Origin: an uncultured Planctomycetales bacterium | Lineage (GTDB): Bacteria; Planctomycetota; Planctomycetia; Isosphaerales; Isosphaeraceae | Direction: 5' to 3' | Assembly (NCBI GenBank): GCA_903926465.1 | Contig: CAIYJE010000041.1 | Coordinates: 1 to 60,464 of the forward strand | Length of the DNA: 60,464 nt | Shown: in pieces, positions 35,516 to 44,908 of the stretch | How positions within the stretch are numbered: the first letter of the stretch is position 1 | How the letters are laid out: every line of letters starts with the position of its first letter | Position numbers and translations under genes: made by a program | The notes under the pieces: model-generated | Told to the model about the DNA's origin: nothing | Seen by the model: only the letters and a program-made list of their open reading frames with translations | Databases searched by the model: none

Positions 35516-36175
35516 TCAGGGGGTGACCGAAATCAGGTTGTCCACGGCCGTGACTCCCGGCGCGGCGGCCGCGGCATGCTGGGCTTCTTCCCGTTCGGCC
35601 CAGGAACGCACACAGCCGTGCAAGATCACCTTGCCGTCATGGGTTTCCACCGTCACCCGGCGGGCGTCAATTTCCGCGCTCCGCCGGAAGGCGGCTTCGA
35701 TCTTGTCTTTGATGTCGGCCGGCTTGGTGCGGGCCTTGACCTTGATGTCGTTGGTCACGCCCCGGACCCCCGTGAGGTTGCGCACGGCGTGTTCCGCAGC
35801 GTCTTTCTGGTACCACCACTCCACGTCGCCATCCAGGGTCAGGTGGCCATTGCGCACTGTGAGTTTGATCCGATCGTCGGGTACGGTGGCGTCCCACTTG
35901 AGTGCGGTCACGGCGGCCGCGGCGATATCGGTGTCGCTGCGCTCGGTGCCGCCGGGCAGCTTGACCGAGATATCATTGGCCACGGCGCGCACGCTGTACA
36001 CCCGCTTGGCCACGCGCTCGGCGGTCATCTTGTCGGCGAACCGGGTTACCGCGCCGGTGAGTGTGACCACCCCCTCTTTGGCGGCCACCCCAATTTGCGA
36101 GGCATCCACACTGGGATCCCACTCCAGCTCCGCCAGCACGTTGTGCTGGAGCCGGGTATCGCTATCAATCTTCAT
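35516..36175 (-). CDS. Triple BON-domain protein
   Basis: A 219-residue protein made of three consecutive BON domains of about 70 residues. Each shows the pattern of a short helix, a V-TLTG or LTLDG strand and a final VxxDI(K/S)V: GVVTLTGAV near 30, NGHLTLDGDV near 110, DGKVILHGCV near 185. BON domains bind lipid or membrane surfaces (as in OsmY) and are usually induced by osmotic or envelope stress. There is no clear signal peptide. AAGGATC precedes the ATG at 36175. Its position after three Hsp20 genes supports a stress role. Confidence 0.85.
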   Translation of the reverse strand: MKIDSDTRLQHNVLAELEWDPSVDASQIGVAAKEGVVTLTGAVTRFADKMTAERVAKRVYSVRAVANDISVKLPGGTERSDTDIAAAAVTALKWDATVPDDRIKLTVRNGHLTLDGDVEWWYQKDAAEHAVRNLTGVRGVTNDIKVKARTKPADIKDKIEAAFRRSAEIDARRVTVETHDGKVILHGCVRSWAEREEAQHAAAAAPGVTAVDNLISVTP

Positions 36176-36287
36176 GGATAGATCCTTGGTCAAGACAGGG
36201 AACGGAAACTGGGAAAGCGCAGGCCCCGTTACGGTGGCCCAGTGGCGTGACGGGTACCGGCCTGGGCCACCGTGGTGGACCTTGGGT

Positions 36288-36779
36288 TTAGCTGGCCTTG
36301 ACGCTGATCCGCTTGGCCTTGGCGGCGGCCGTCTTGGGAATGGTCACGGTCAGGACCCCGCTGTGATAGCGGGCATCAATCTTGTCCTTGTCAATTCCCT
36401 CGGGCAGCCACATCGATTCATAGCACTCGCGTTCCTCGCGATACTCGGAACCCTTGCCCTTGGCTTCCTTCTTGTGGCAGGCACGCAGCGTGAGTCGGTT
36501 TTCACTCACCTGGATGTCAAAATCACCGGCCTCAAAGCCAGGTGCCTCGGCCCGGACCACCATGCTGTCATCCCGGTCCTCCACATCCAGGCCCCAGCGC
36601 CAGCCGTTGCCACCCAGGCCCCGGCCCATGGGCAGGTCCTGGGCAAACCGCTCGAACAGTTCGTCGAATTCATTCTGCATCCGCCGCATCAGGCTGGGCA
36701 GGTTGCGGGCCGGGGTCAGAGTGCCGCCGTTGCCGCTGGCCTCCGTATGCTTGCGGCTCCAGGGAAGTAGTGAGGTCAT
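36288..36779 (-). CDS. Hsp20/alpha-crystallin small heat-shock protein (third of cluster)
   Basis: A 163-residue small heat-shock protein. A variable N-terminus (1-60) leads to the alpha-crystallin domain (about 60-150), with LTLRACHKKEA and the GVLTVTIPK signature. The C-terminal I-x-I/V anchor reads ISV. It holds unfolding proteins for refolding by other chaperones. AAGGAG lies eight bases before the ATG at 36779. It is the last of three paralogues read in the same direction, 135 bases after the second. Confidence 0.92.
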   Translation of the reverse strand: MTSLLPWSRKHTEASGNGGTLTPARNLPSLMRRMQNEFDELFERFAQDLPMGRGLGGNGWRWGLDVEDRDDSMVVRAEAPGFEAGDFDIQVSENRLTLRACHKKEAKGKGSEYREERECYESMWLPEGIDKDKIDARYHSGVLTVTIPKTAAAKAKRISVKAS

Positions 36780-36914
36780 GAGAAGGACTCCTTGGTGGAA
36801 GGTCATGAAAGGGAGGAAGGACGTTCAAGCCTGGGCACGACCGAGAGCACATTTCCCAACCGGAGACCGGCTGCAGATGCACTCGGCGTGGGTCCCGGAT
36901 CGGAATTCGCGGGC

Positions 36915-37307
36915 TTAGCTTGCCGCCACCGTGATCCGTTTGGGTTTGGCCTGCTCTTGCTTGGGCAGGTGCACGCAGAGGACGCCATCCTGGCATTCCG
37001 CGGAAATTCGATCGGAATCGATCGCGGAGGCAATCGAGAAAGTCCGGTAGAAGTCGCCCACGGCGTACTCCTCGCAGAGGGTGGCGGCCGGCCGGGGCGC
37101 CACCTTGCCGTACAGGCTCAGTTCGCCCCGTTCAAAGGTCACATCAATATCGGTGGCGCTGGCGCCGGGCATGTCGCAAAGCAACACCACCTCGTCGCTG
37201 GTCTCATAAATGTCCACCCGGGGGGTGAAGAAGATGCCGCCGCGGGTCGCTTCCGGCAGGGTCGACTCACCGGTTTCTTTCTTGGCGAGCGTGCTGGTGG
37301 CTGGCAT
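36915..37307 (-). CDS. Hsp20/alpha-crystallin small heat-shock protein (second of cluster)
   Basis: A 130-residue protein, shorter than its neighbours because the N-terminal arm is only about 35 residues. The alpha-crystallin domain has VDIYETSDEVVLLCDMPG at its start and DGVLCVHLPK at its end, and the anchor is ITV. It carries several cysteines (CDMPG, LCEEY, ECQDG, LCVHL) in place of the usual residues, unusual for the family and suggestive of redox sensitivity. AGGAG precedes the ATG at 37307. Confidence 0.92.
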   Translation of the reverse strand: MPATSTLAKKETGESTLPEATRGGIFFTPRVDIYETSDEVVLLCDMPGASATDIDVTFERGELSLYGKVAPRPAATLCEEYAVGDFYRTFSIASAIDSDRISAECQDGVLCVHLPKQEQAKPKRITVAAS

Positions 37308-37371
37308 GGAAAAGCTCCTGAGGGATTGGTTTCCGAGGTAAAAGGGTCCACGACGCCAGGGATTGCAAAGC

Positions 37372-37827
37372 TCAACCCGCCTTGACGGGAATCTTCCTGG
37401 GCTTGGCCTGGGGACTCTTGGCCAGCTTGATGCACAGAATCCCGTTCTCCAGGCTGGCCTCCACCTTGCTGGTGTCCATACTGACCGGTAAATCCAGGGT
37501 GCGCTCGAACCGGCCCAGGCCACGCTCACGGCGGTGCCATTCCCCCTGGACCTCGGTCGGTTCCTTGCGTTCGCCCTGGATCGTCAGCCGGTTATCACCC
37601 GTCACGGTGATCTCCAGGTCGGCCAGTTTCTGGCCGGGTAACTCGGCCTCGGCATAGATAAAATCCTCGTCTTCCCGCAGATTCAGCGTGGGATAAGACA
37701 CCGCCAAGCCGGGCCAAGATTCCTGGCCCAGCGTCCAGCGGCCAAACAGTTGATCCATCTCTCGTCGAAACCGGGTCATCTGCTGCTGGAGCTCGTCCGC
37801 GGGTTGTCGGCGCATCAAAAGCGACAT
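37372..37827 (-). CDS. Hsp20/alpha-crystallin small heat-shock protein (first of cluster)
   Basis: A 151-residue small heat-shock protein: an N-terminal helical arm (1-45, QQQMTRFRREMDQLFGRW), then an alpha-crystallin domain ending NGILCIKLAK and the C-terminal anchor IPV. AGGAG sits just before the ATG at 37827. Its stop is followed 64 bases later by the second paralogue's start, so one transcript probably covers all three. I looked for a CIRCE operator upstream and found none. Confidence 0.92.
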   Translation of the reverse strand: MSLLMRRQPADELQQQMTRFRREMDQLFGRWTLGQESWPGLAVSYPTLNLREDEDFIYAEAELPGQKLADLEITVTGDNRLTIQGERKEPTEVQGEWHRRERGLGRFERTLDLPVSMDTSKVEASLENGILCIKLAKSPQAKPRKIPVKAG

Positions 37828-38983
37828 GAAACTCTCCTGGAAAATGAGACCAAACCCCGCCCCAGCCGCCGGCGCCGGACCCTCCGGCGCCCTGGACACT
37901 CCAGAAGCGGGCCCGACCTGGTGCGAGCCGTGGTTCCCTGGCGATGATCCGAGCCCATCCCCCGCCACGGTGGAAACCGCGGATTGGGCCGCCGCCGGGG
38001 CTTGTGGTTCGGGCTGTACAGAGTGCCAACCTCAACCGATGGTTCCATTCTGAAGCCGATTCACCACGCCGGCCTGCTCTTGCCGGGCTCGAACCTCAAT
38101 CGTGAGCATCGGTGGATGTGATGTATGCAAACAGCGTGCCCTGATCTGAGCTGGGTTCCTCCCCAGGCTCCAGGCCGCCCCCGGGAATGGCGGCCTGAGC
38201 CGGCAGGCACCAGCGCCGGGGCCGGCGGCCCCTCCCCTGCGTGATGCCAGGACGCAACGAGCCGCCGATCGGGCTGAGAAAAGCCCCCAGGTTTCAGGAC
38301 CAACCAGGAACCCGCGTGATCGGTTGGGAAGCCGCATGCCCATTGGCAGCGGGCGGTTGCCCACCCCCGGCCGTGGTTGGAGTCACGGGCTCACACTCCG
38401 AGATTCAGGCCAAATCCGGCTGGCTCGGGGCGTGAGAGCCCAATCTGGCATCGCAAGTGCATGAGTGTGTCAATGCAATCAAAAATGCTATCTGGGGGGT
38501 TGACGAGATCCGGGTGGCGCTGTTGGAATTCGAGGACAATTCATGGATGAAGTGGGTTCAGATTGTACCTTTTCATAAATTCCAGACGTTGGCCAGCAAG
38601 CCGTGGCGTGATGGCGTGTTCCGTTTGTTGGGCGGGGGGACATGGGCATTGCGTGGCACACCCTGACATTGCACCCTGAGGCTCACGACAATGCGTTTGA
38701 GCATGCAAGACAGCGGCTGGATTTACCGCCCTGGGGGGTGTGGGGCCATGAATCGAAGCATGAGCCGGGCGTGGAGGTGTGGGCCTGGGCGTTGGTGTAA
38801 CGCTCGGGTGCCAGGTCGTGCGTCAGTTCCGGATTTCGGGTCAGGCCTGGCACGGAACCCTGCTGGCGTCAGATCTCAACACAATTTCGGGTGATCCTAA
38901 ATCTATCCTGCTGCGCCTTTATGAATCAGGGTTAGCCAGGTAAACCAAGAGCCGTTTGACTGAAAGAACCGGGGGTTTAGCGG
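37828..38983. other. Large divergent intergenic region
   Basis: This 1.16-kb region separates the stress island from the first giant protein gene. It is GC-rich and repeat-poor up to about 38430. From 38457 to 38800 two adjacent short frames show some coding character (see the separate entry). The remainder should contain promoters for both sides, but no clear boxes or heat-shock operators are visible. Confidence 0.4.
38457..38800 (+). pseudogene. Possible remnant of a small gene in two frames
   Basis: Two short frames follow each other: 38457-38666 (69 codons, with NAIKNAIWGVDEIRVALLEF) and, in another frame, 38642-38800 (52 codons plus stop, with LHPEAHDNAFEHARQRLDL). Both have plausible amino-acid composition and overlap slightly, as would a single gene broken by a frameshift. 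I recognise no family. It could also be two tiny genes or chance. Confidence 0.25.
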
Positions 38984-41900
38984 ATGAGTCGCTTCCAAGA
39001 GAGTCAGCCAGATCGGAACCTGCGGCGTCGGTGGCGGAGCCAAGCTCAGCGCCGGTCACACGCGTTACTTGGGCTGGATCTGCTGGAAAACCGGCAGTTG
39101 CTTGCCGTTCCAGGTTCGGCCCCGCCGGCGTGGCACCCAACCAGCCAAGACCCGCTGAATGTTCAGAATGGGCCGCTGGCCAATGCGGGCACCCAGATCA
39201 TTCAGGCGTATCAGGATTACCTGAAGTTTAAAGTGGCCTCCGGCGGCAGCGTGCCACTTAGCCAGTTCCAGCCCAGCAACACCATGCTGATGACGCGGAG
39301 CGGCCTGCTAGGCGTGAATGTGAGCATTTACGGTGATACGACGGCCCTGGTCAAGGTACTCAGCGATCCTGCGGGGATCGCCATGACTGTGACCCAGAGC
39401 GATGCCACGTTGGGACTCATTGAAGGTTACGTGAGCCCGGCTAACTTGGTGAGTCTGGCGCAATTGGCCACCACCATTAACGGTCAGCCGGCGGGGGTGG
39501 TTAGCTATGGGCCAATGGACAAGCCCATGACCTCGGGTTCGAGCACGCAGGCGGTCAAGGCGTTCCAGTTGCCGGCGGCTCTCCAGCAATTTCCGGGCAC
39601 CGACGGATCGGGCGTGACGCTGGGGATTCTCTCGGACTCCATCAGCCTCTATGCAGGGGGGCTGAATGATTCGGTCGCGGCCAACGCCGCGCCGCCGATG
39701 AACCGGATCAAGGTGCTTGAAGAAGGCCCCTATGGTTCTGACGAAGGTCGGGCCATGCTGGAGGTGGCGTATGACATTGCCCCGGGGGCCAATTACGCCT
39801 TCCACACTGCCTTTGCTGGCGAACTTGACTTTGCCCAAGGCATCAAGGACCTATCAACCAACGCCAATGCTCAGGTGATTGTGGATGACGTTTCCTACTT
39901 CAGCGAACCGGCGTTTCAGCCCGGTCCGATCGAGCAGGCCGTGACCACCGTGGTCAAGACCCAGAATCGGGTCTACTACTCTTCGGCCCGCAACGCCGCC
40001 GACCAGGGTTATCTTTCCAGTTTCCGGCCAGTAACCGATACCGTGGCTGGCGTAACTGGCATGTTCCAAAACTTTAACCCTATGGGAGGCAAGCTCACCC
40101 AATTGCCAGTGACTGTTACCCATGGTGGGTACGTTAATTTTCAGTATGACCAGCCATTCTACCAGTCCAACGGCGTGACCTCTCAGGTTGATGTCTACTT
40201 CCTGGATAGCACTGGCAAGGTCGTGGCGTCTGGAACCGCCAATAATATTGCCACACAAACCCCTCAGCAGGCCATCGATCTCACTGGTTTTGATGGTCAA
40301 ACCCTTTACATGGCCGTCAATGTAAGCTCTGGTCCTGCCCCGGCGCATATCTTCGCGGCTGGCTGGGCTGCCCAGGTTTCTTTCTCCAAGCAGTTCGGTA
40401 GCGCTGGCGGTACCAGTTACCCCACCACCACCGGCCATAATGCACCGTTGGATGGCATTGGTGTGGGAGCCGTTGATGTGCGGAGCATCCCACCATTCAG
40501 CAACACCACGCCGATTCCGAGTGAATCCTTCAGTTCGGCCGGGCCGCGTATCCTCTCGTTCGATGCCAAGGGCAATCCCGTTGCCGGTGGTGCTCAGGTT
40601 TTGCAGCGGCCACAGATTTCAGCCCCCGATGGGATCCAGACCACGTTTTTCATTCAGGGCTATTACGTTGGCAATGAGAAGCAGCCCAGCTTTTTCGGCA
40701 CCTCGTGCGCTGCTCCTGATGCGGCCGCTCTCGCGGTGCTGATGCGTCAGTTGGCTCCGGAGGCCACCCAGCAAGAGATCCTGAACGCCATGATCGACTC
40801 CTCGATCTCGATCAATGGCAAGCCGGCGGGTGCGGGCAACTGGGATCCGCTGGGTGGTTCGGGCCTGATCCAGGCTCCCGCGGCCCTCAACGCCATCGCT
40901 CCGCCCGTGGCAACCAACCTCACGGCGGTCGTGAATTCCGGTCCTACGGTCACGCTGAGCTGGACGGTTTTGAGCCCCACCGTCACCAGTTGCACGATCG
41001 AGCGGCTGATCAATGGCGAGTACGTGCCCATTGGCACTGTGGATGCCCCCACCACCCAGTTCACCGATACGACGGTTCAACCGGGTGGGATTTACACCTA
41101 CCTTGTGATTGCGAACACCAGTCAAGGGCCCGGCAAGGCCTCTTCCTCGGTGACCGTGAACATTCCCGTTCTGCCGGCCACGCCCCTGGATCTTCAGGTG
41201 CTGGGCGTGAATACCAACTGGGTGCTGCTCGGTTGGTCGGCCGTGGCCCCGCCCGTGGATGGCTACGTCATCTCTCGCCGCACCGGCCAGAATCCATTCG
41301 CGGTCGTTGTCACCCTGCCGGCCACCGCCACCCAGTACGTGGATACCAACCTGACGCCGGGCACCAGCTATGACTATCAGGTGCTGTCTTACAACCTTGC
41401 CGGCAAGTCTGCCCCCGCCAGCGTGACCGCCACCACCAACCTGACAACCGCCATTCTGCCGCCTCCCTGGATTGACAGTGATATCGGTTCCCCGACCATT
41501 GCTGGCGCGGCGGCTTACGCCAATGGGGTGTTCACCATCAACACCCGCAGCCTGGACCCCTCGGGAAGTTCTGATCAGTTGAACTTCATTCATCAGACGA
41601 TCACCGGAGATTCGGTGATCGTGGCACGGGTGGCCGAACTGGGAGACACCAACTTCTGGGCCAAGGCCGGCCTGATGATTCGCTCCTCGCTCGACCCGGC
41701 GAGCACGTTTGCGTTTGCCAGCCTTTCTCCGGGCGGTGGCAGCCGGTTCCAGTGGCGGTCAACCACGGGCCAGGTGGTCAGCGATCAGGGCGGCCCTGAA
41801 CTCAAGGCCCCGGCCTGGCTAAAACTGGTGCGTGAGGGGAACACGTTCTTTGCCTATGGTTCCAAGGACGGATCCAACTGGGGCGAGATTGGCGCGGCCA

Positions 41901-44236
41901 GGTTGAACATGCCGGCCACGGTGGAAATTGGCATGGCGGTCACCTCGTACACCACCTCGCTGTTCAATACCTCCAAGTTTGACAACGTGTCGGTGGCCAA
42001 GCTGGATTTCAGCCACGGGGTGGCGATCAATACCGGCGGCACGGACGCAGGTTACTTCCAGGCCGATGCCTACAGTGACGGTGGGTTCCTGGCTTCGACC
42101 ACCGGCACGATCAGCACCACCGGGGTCACTCGGCCCGCGCCTGAGCCTGTGTACCAGACGGCCATTCAGGGTACCGGGTTCAGCTACACCATTCCCAATC
42201 TCACGCCCGGCGGCACCTACCAGGTCCGGTTGCACTTTGCGGAATTCCAGTACTTGGCCGCTGGCCAGCGGCAGTTCAACGTAGCGATCAACGGCCAGCC
42301 AGTCCTGACGAATTTCGATATCTTCAAAACCGCCGGGGGTAACGACAAAGCCAATGTCCAGGAGTTCCTCGCCACGGCCGATGCCAGCGGCCAGGTAACG
42401 ATTGCGTTCACCCAGGGCGCTGTGGGAGATCCCCAGGTCAACGGCATTGAACTGGTTGCCAAGGGGGTGCTGATTCAGGCGGCGGCCCCCGCGCCCACGG
42501 TTGATAACCCCTTCACCGGGGTGGTCGCCACGTTCAACTCGCTCGACCTTCATGCGGTGGCCTCAGACTTTGTGGCAGCCGTTGACTGGGGCGACGGCAC
42601 CGTGAGCAACGGCACCGTGGTGGTGAATCCCAGTGGTGGCTTCCAGGTCTTGGGAACTCATACCTATACCCAGGTTGGCCCGGTGAACTTCAGCGTGACG
42701 GTGACCGGTGCTGCGGGCGAGCAAGCCAAGGCCACCGGGGTGGCGACCGTGCTGGCGTTGCCTCTGGATGTGACGCCGCAGGTTGTCACAACGTCCGAGG
42801 GGGTGCCACTCACGAATACCGTGCTGGCCACGTTCCTGACCCAGGATCCGCTGCCGAGTTCCAGTTACCTGGTTTCCATTCTCTGGGCCGATGGTAGCTC
42901 GGTCGATCTCAGCAGTGGTTCCGTGACCCAGTCTGGCAACACCTTCTCGGTCCTGGGTACCCACACCTACGCCGAGCAAGGGACCTATGTGGCGGATATC
43001 ACGATCACGGTCGCCGCGCACAACGGGGTCGATGCCGTGGTGGTACCCGTGGAGGTGCCGATCACGGTGACCGAAACCCCGCTGGTGATCACGCCTGGCC
43101 CGGCTCTGGCGGCAACCATCGGGGTACCATTCACCAATGCCGTCCTGGCCACGTTCACCGACCCTGCCGGTGCCGACGATCCCAGCTATTACTTGGCCAC
43201 GGCTGACTGGGGCGATGGTACCACCAGTCCGGTGGCGGTAACTGTGAGCGGTGAGCAGTTCACGATTTTGGGCAGCCATACCTACCAGGCGCTGGGGAAC
43301 CAGGCGGTGGTGGTGACAATTCGCGATCAGGCGGGCGATCTCCTGGGTACCGTCAGCCTGACGGCCACAGTGAACCAGATTCCGCTGGTGGGTGGTCTGA
43401 ATGCAAGCAGCGATAGTGGTGCCTCGAACCATGATGGCATTACCAGCGTCAAGGCACCGACGTACCAGGGAACCGCACCGGCCGGTTCCGTGGTTACCCT
43501 CAAGCTTCAGCCAAGTACGGGCAGCACGGGTGCGGTCTCGGCTACCGGCCAGGCCGACACCAGCGGCCACTGGACGATTGTGGTGCCCCGGGCGCTGGCC
43601 GATGGCAAGTACACGGCCACGGCCAGTACGGCAGCCACCAGTTCGAACCTGGGTTCTCTCTGTATTGACACTGCGGGGGCCAAGATTCTCTCGGTCCAGC
43701 TTTTTCGTGGGGCGGGACAGATCAAGCTGGTGATTCAAGACGCCTTGGGCGGGCTTGATCCCAAGACTTTGCTGAACCCGGCACTTTACAGTTTTGTGTC
43801 CACTGCTTCCGGGGTGGGTTCGCCACTAACGGCCGCCGATATCCAGGTGAAGTCAGGCGCTGGAAGCACGGCCCCTCAAACCGTGATCCTGACCCCGCTC
43901 CATGGAGCAGCGTTGACCGCCGCCAATTACTCGCTCACAGTCTATGCTGCCAACCAGGTCGATCTGGCCGGCAACCAGCTGGATGGCAAGTTCAGTGGTA
44001 AGCTGCCTACGGGCACGGGTAGTGCGGGCACGGACTTTGCGGCCATCATCAGTGGCTCAGGCAGCCAGACCACGGTCTCGGCGATTGGCTCAAGCTATGT
44101 CCGGGGCGTGTCCCCCGTGCCCCGGGTGCCCAAGGTGGCGGTGCATCCGTTGACCGGATTTGGTCGCGTGGCGATGTCACACGCGGCTCGTCCCCAGTTG
44201 GTTCGCGCCTTATCCAGCAAATCTGCCAAGAAGTGA
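38984..44236 (+). CDS. Giant exported multidomain protein with sedolisin-like peptidase region
   Basis: A 1750-residue protein. The N-terminus is basic and carries LDLLENRQLLA (about 29-39), the planctomycete export-associated LExRxLL motif. Residues 200-620 form an S8/S53-like peptidase fold: GTDGSGVTLGILSDS near 205, DEGRAMLEVAYDIAPG with a candidate catalytic Glu near 253, and FGTSCAAPDAA with a candidate Ser near 572. Two fibronectin-III-like domains follow (640-815), a DUF1349-like segment (826-1004), a malectin-like domain (1008-1163, VRLHFAEFQYLAAGQ), three PKD-like domains (1170-1465, VDWGDGT, ADWGDGTTS) and Ig-like segments to the end. The whole layout suggests a secreted polysaccharide- or protein-binding surface protein. 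Whether the peptidase is active is uncertain. Confidence 0.85.
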   Translation: MSRFQESQPDRNLRRRWRSQAQRRSHALLGLDLLENRQLLAVPGSAPPAWHPTSQDPLNVQNGPLANAGTQIIQAYQDYLKFKVASGGSVPLSQFQPSNTMLMTRSGLLGVNVSIYGDTTALVKVLSDPAGIAMTVTQSDATLGLIEGYVSPANLVSLAQLATTINGQPAGVVSYGPMDKPMTSGSSTQAVKAFQLPAALQQFPGTDGSGVTLGILSDSISLYAGGLNDSVAANAAPPMNRIKVLEEGPYGSDEGRAMLEVAYDIAPGANYAFHTAFAGELDFAQGIKDLSTNANAQVIVDDVSYFSEPAFQPGPIEQAVTTVVKTQNRVYYSSARNAADQGYLSSFRPVTDTVAGVTGMFQNFNPMGGKLTQLPVTVTHGGYVNFQYDQPFYQSNGVTSQVDVYFLDSTGKVVASGTANNIATQTPQQAIDLTGFDGQTLYMAVNVSSGPAPAHIFAAGWAAQVSFSKQFGSAGGTSYPTTTGHNAPLDGIGVGAVDVRSIPPFSNTTPIPSESFSSAGPRILSFDAKGNPVAGGAQVLQRPQISAPDGIQTTFFIQGYYVGNEKQPSFFGTSCAAPDAAALAVLMRQLAPEATQQEILNAMIDSSISINGKPAGAGNWDPLGGSGLIQAPAALNAIAPPVATNLTAVVNSGPTVTLSWTVLSPTVTSCTIERLINGEYVPIGTVDAPTTQFTDTTVQPGGIYTYLVIANTSQGPGKASSSVTVNIPVLPATPLDLQVLGVNTNWVLLGWSAVAPPVDGYVISRRTGQNPFAVVVTLPATATQYVDTNLTPGTSYDYQVLSYNLAGKSAPASVTATTNLTTAILPPPWIDSDIGSPTIAGAAAYANGVFTINTRSLDPSGSSDQLNFIHQTITGDSVIVARVAELGDTNFWAKAGLMIRSSLDPASTFAFASLSPGGGSRFQWRSTTGQVVSDQGGPELKAPAWLKLVREGNTFFAYGSKDGSNWGEIGAARLNMPATVEIGMAVTSYTTSLFNTSKFDNVSVAKLDFSHGVAINTGGTDAGYFQADAYSDGGFLASTTGTISTTGVTRPAPEPVYQTAIQGTGFSYTIPNLTPGGTYQVRLHFAEFQYLAAGQRQFNVAINGQPVLTNFDIFKTAGGNDKANVQEFLATADASGQVTIAFTQGAVGDPQVNGIELVAKGVLIQAAAPAPTVDNPFTGVVATFNSLDLHAVASDFVAAVDWGDGTVSNGTVVVNPSGGFQVLGTHTYTQVGPVNFSVTVTGAAGEQAKATGVATVLALPLDVTPQVVTTSEGVPLTNTVLATFLTQDPLPSSSYLVSILWADGSSVDLSSGSVTQSGNTFSVLGTHTYAEQGTYVADITITVAAHNGVDAVVVPVEVPITVTETPLVITPGPALAATIGVPFTNAVLATFTDPAGADDPSYYLATADWGDGTTSPVAVTVSGEQFTILGSHTYQALGNQAVVVTIRDQAGDLLGTVSLTATVNQIPLVGGLNASSDSGASNHDGITSVKAPTYQGTAPAGSVVTLKLQPSTGSTGAVSATGQADTSGHWTIVVPRALADGKYTATASTAATSSNLGSLCIDTAGAKILSVQLFRGAGQIKLVIQDALGGLDPKTLLNPALYSFVSTASGVGSPLTAADIQVKSGAGSTAPQTVILTPLHGAALTAANYSLTVYAANQVDLAGNQLDGKFSGKLPTGTGSAGTDFAAIISGSGSQTTVSAIGSSYVRGVSPVPRVPKVAVHPLTGFGRVAMSHAARPQLVRALSSKSAKK

Positions 44237-44286
44237 CCCGGTCGGCTGAGGTCTGAGGATCCAGTGTTCACCTTCACGTTGCGTTT

Positions 44287-44317
44287 CAGCGGCCTTCCTG
44301 GTTCAGGAAGGCCGCTG
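44287..44317 (+). terminator. Hairpin terminator after the giant peptidase-like gene
   Basis: Perfect 13-base arms CAGCGGCCTTCCT and AGGAAGGCCGCTG enclose a five-base loop, 51 bases after the stop codon. Only a short T-rich tail (GCGTTTGATC) follows, so it is a strong stem with a weak run. Confidence 0.65.
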
Positions 44318-44908
44318 GCGTTTGATCCCCGTTTAATCCTGCTGGGGATTGTCAGGCTCACCAGATGGTGTGCCGCGTATTCATTCGCTAGCCTTGCTGA
44401 AACTCAGCGTTGCTGCGGGCCGCAAGTTCATGTCTGATCTCCCTGGTGTGAACCGCTTCCGTTCGGCTTGGTGTCTTGTTGAATTTCGGCAGCACAAACG
44501 GGGAGTTCTTAAGACGCGAAAAGTCATAGGTCCTAGTTGGGTGAAAATTCAGAATATCAACAAACGAATGCCCAGATTGTGTTGATTAGTGGAATCGTGC
44601 TGTGAGAATTCACCACTCTGGGTGAATCCTGTTGGTTCTCTTCAGCGGGGGGCTTGGCGGCTTCGGATGAGCTGGTGTAAACTCCACGAGTCGGAAAATA
44701 TGATCTAAGTGAGAAATCAAATTAAAAAGTAAAGATTTGGTTAAAAGTGTAAAGATTGTATCGGCCTGTGACCTCGGAGGTATGGCTTGAATGGGAATCG
44801 TCGGGCAGGTTTTCAGCCACCGGTCACCGTGAGTGTTTCTGGCGGTTTGACTGGGTAAAGTCGCAGCATTGCTCTCCACCATTTCTGATCCATTTGAGGT
44901 TGTCGTAG
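44318..44908. other. Intergenic leader of the second giant gene
   Basis: About 590 bases without a gene. The part from 44700 to 44760 is strongly AT-rich (AAATTAAAAAGTAAAG), unlike the surroundings, and probably contains the promoter for the next gene. No duplicated or coding sequence was seen. Confidence 0.4.

Noticed and set aside
37828-38456. CIRCE-type heat-shock operator before the Hsp20 genes
   Set aside because: I searched for TTAGCACTC-N9-GAGTGCTAA and found no acceptable match on either strand.
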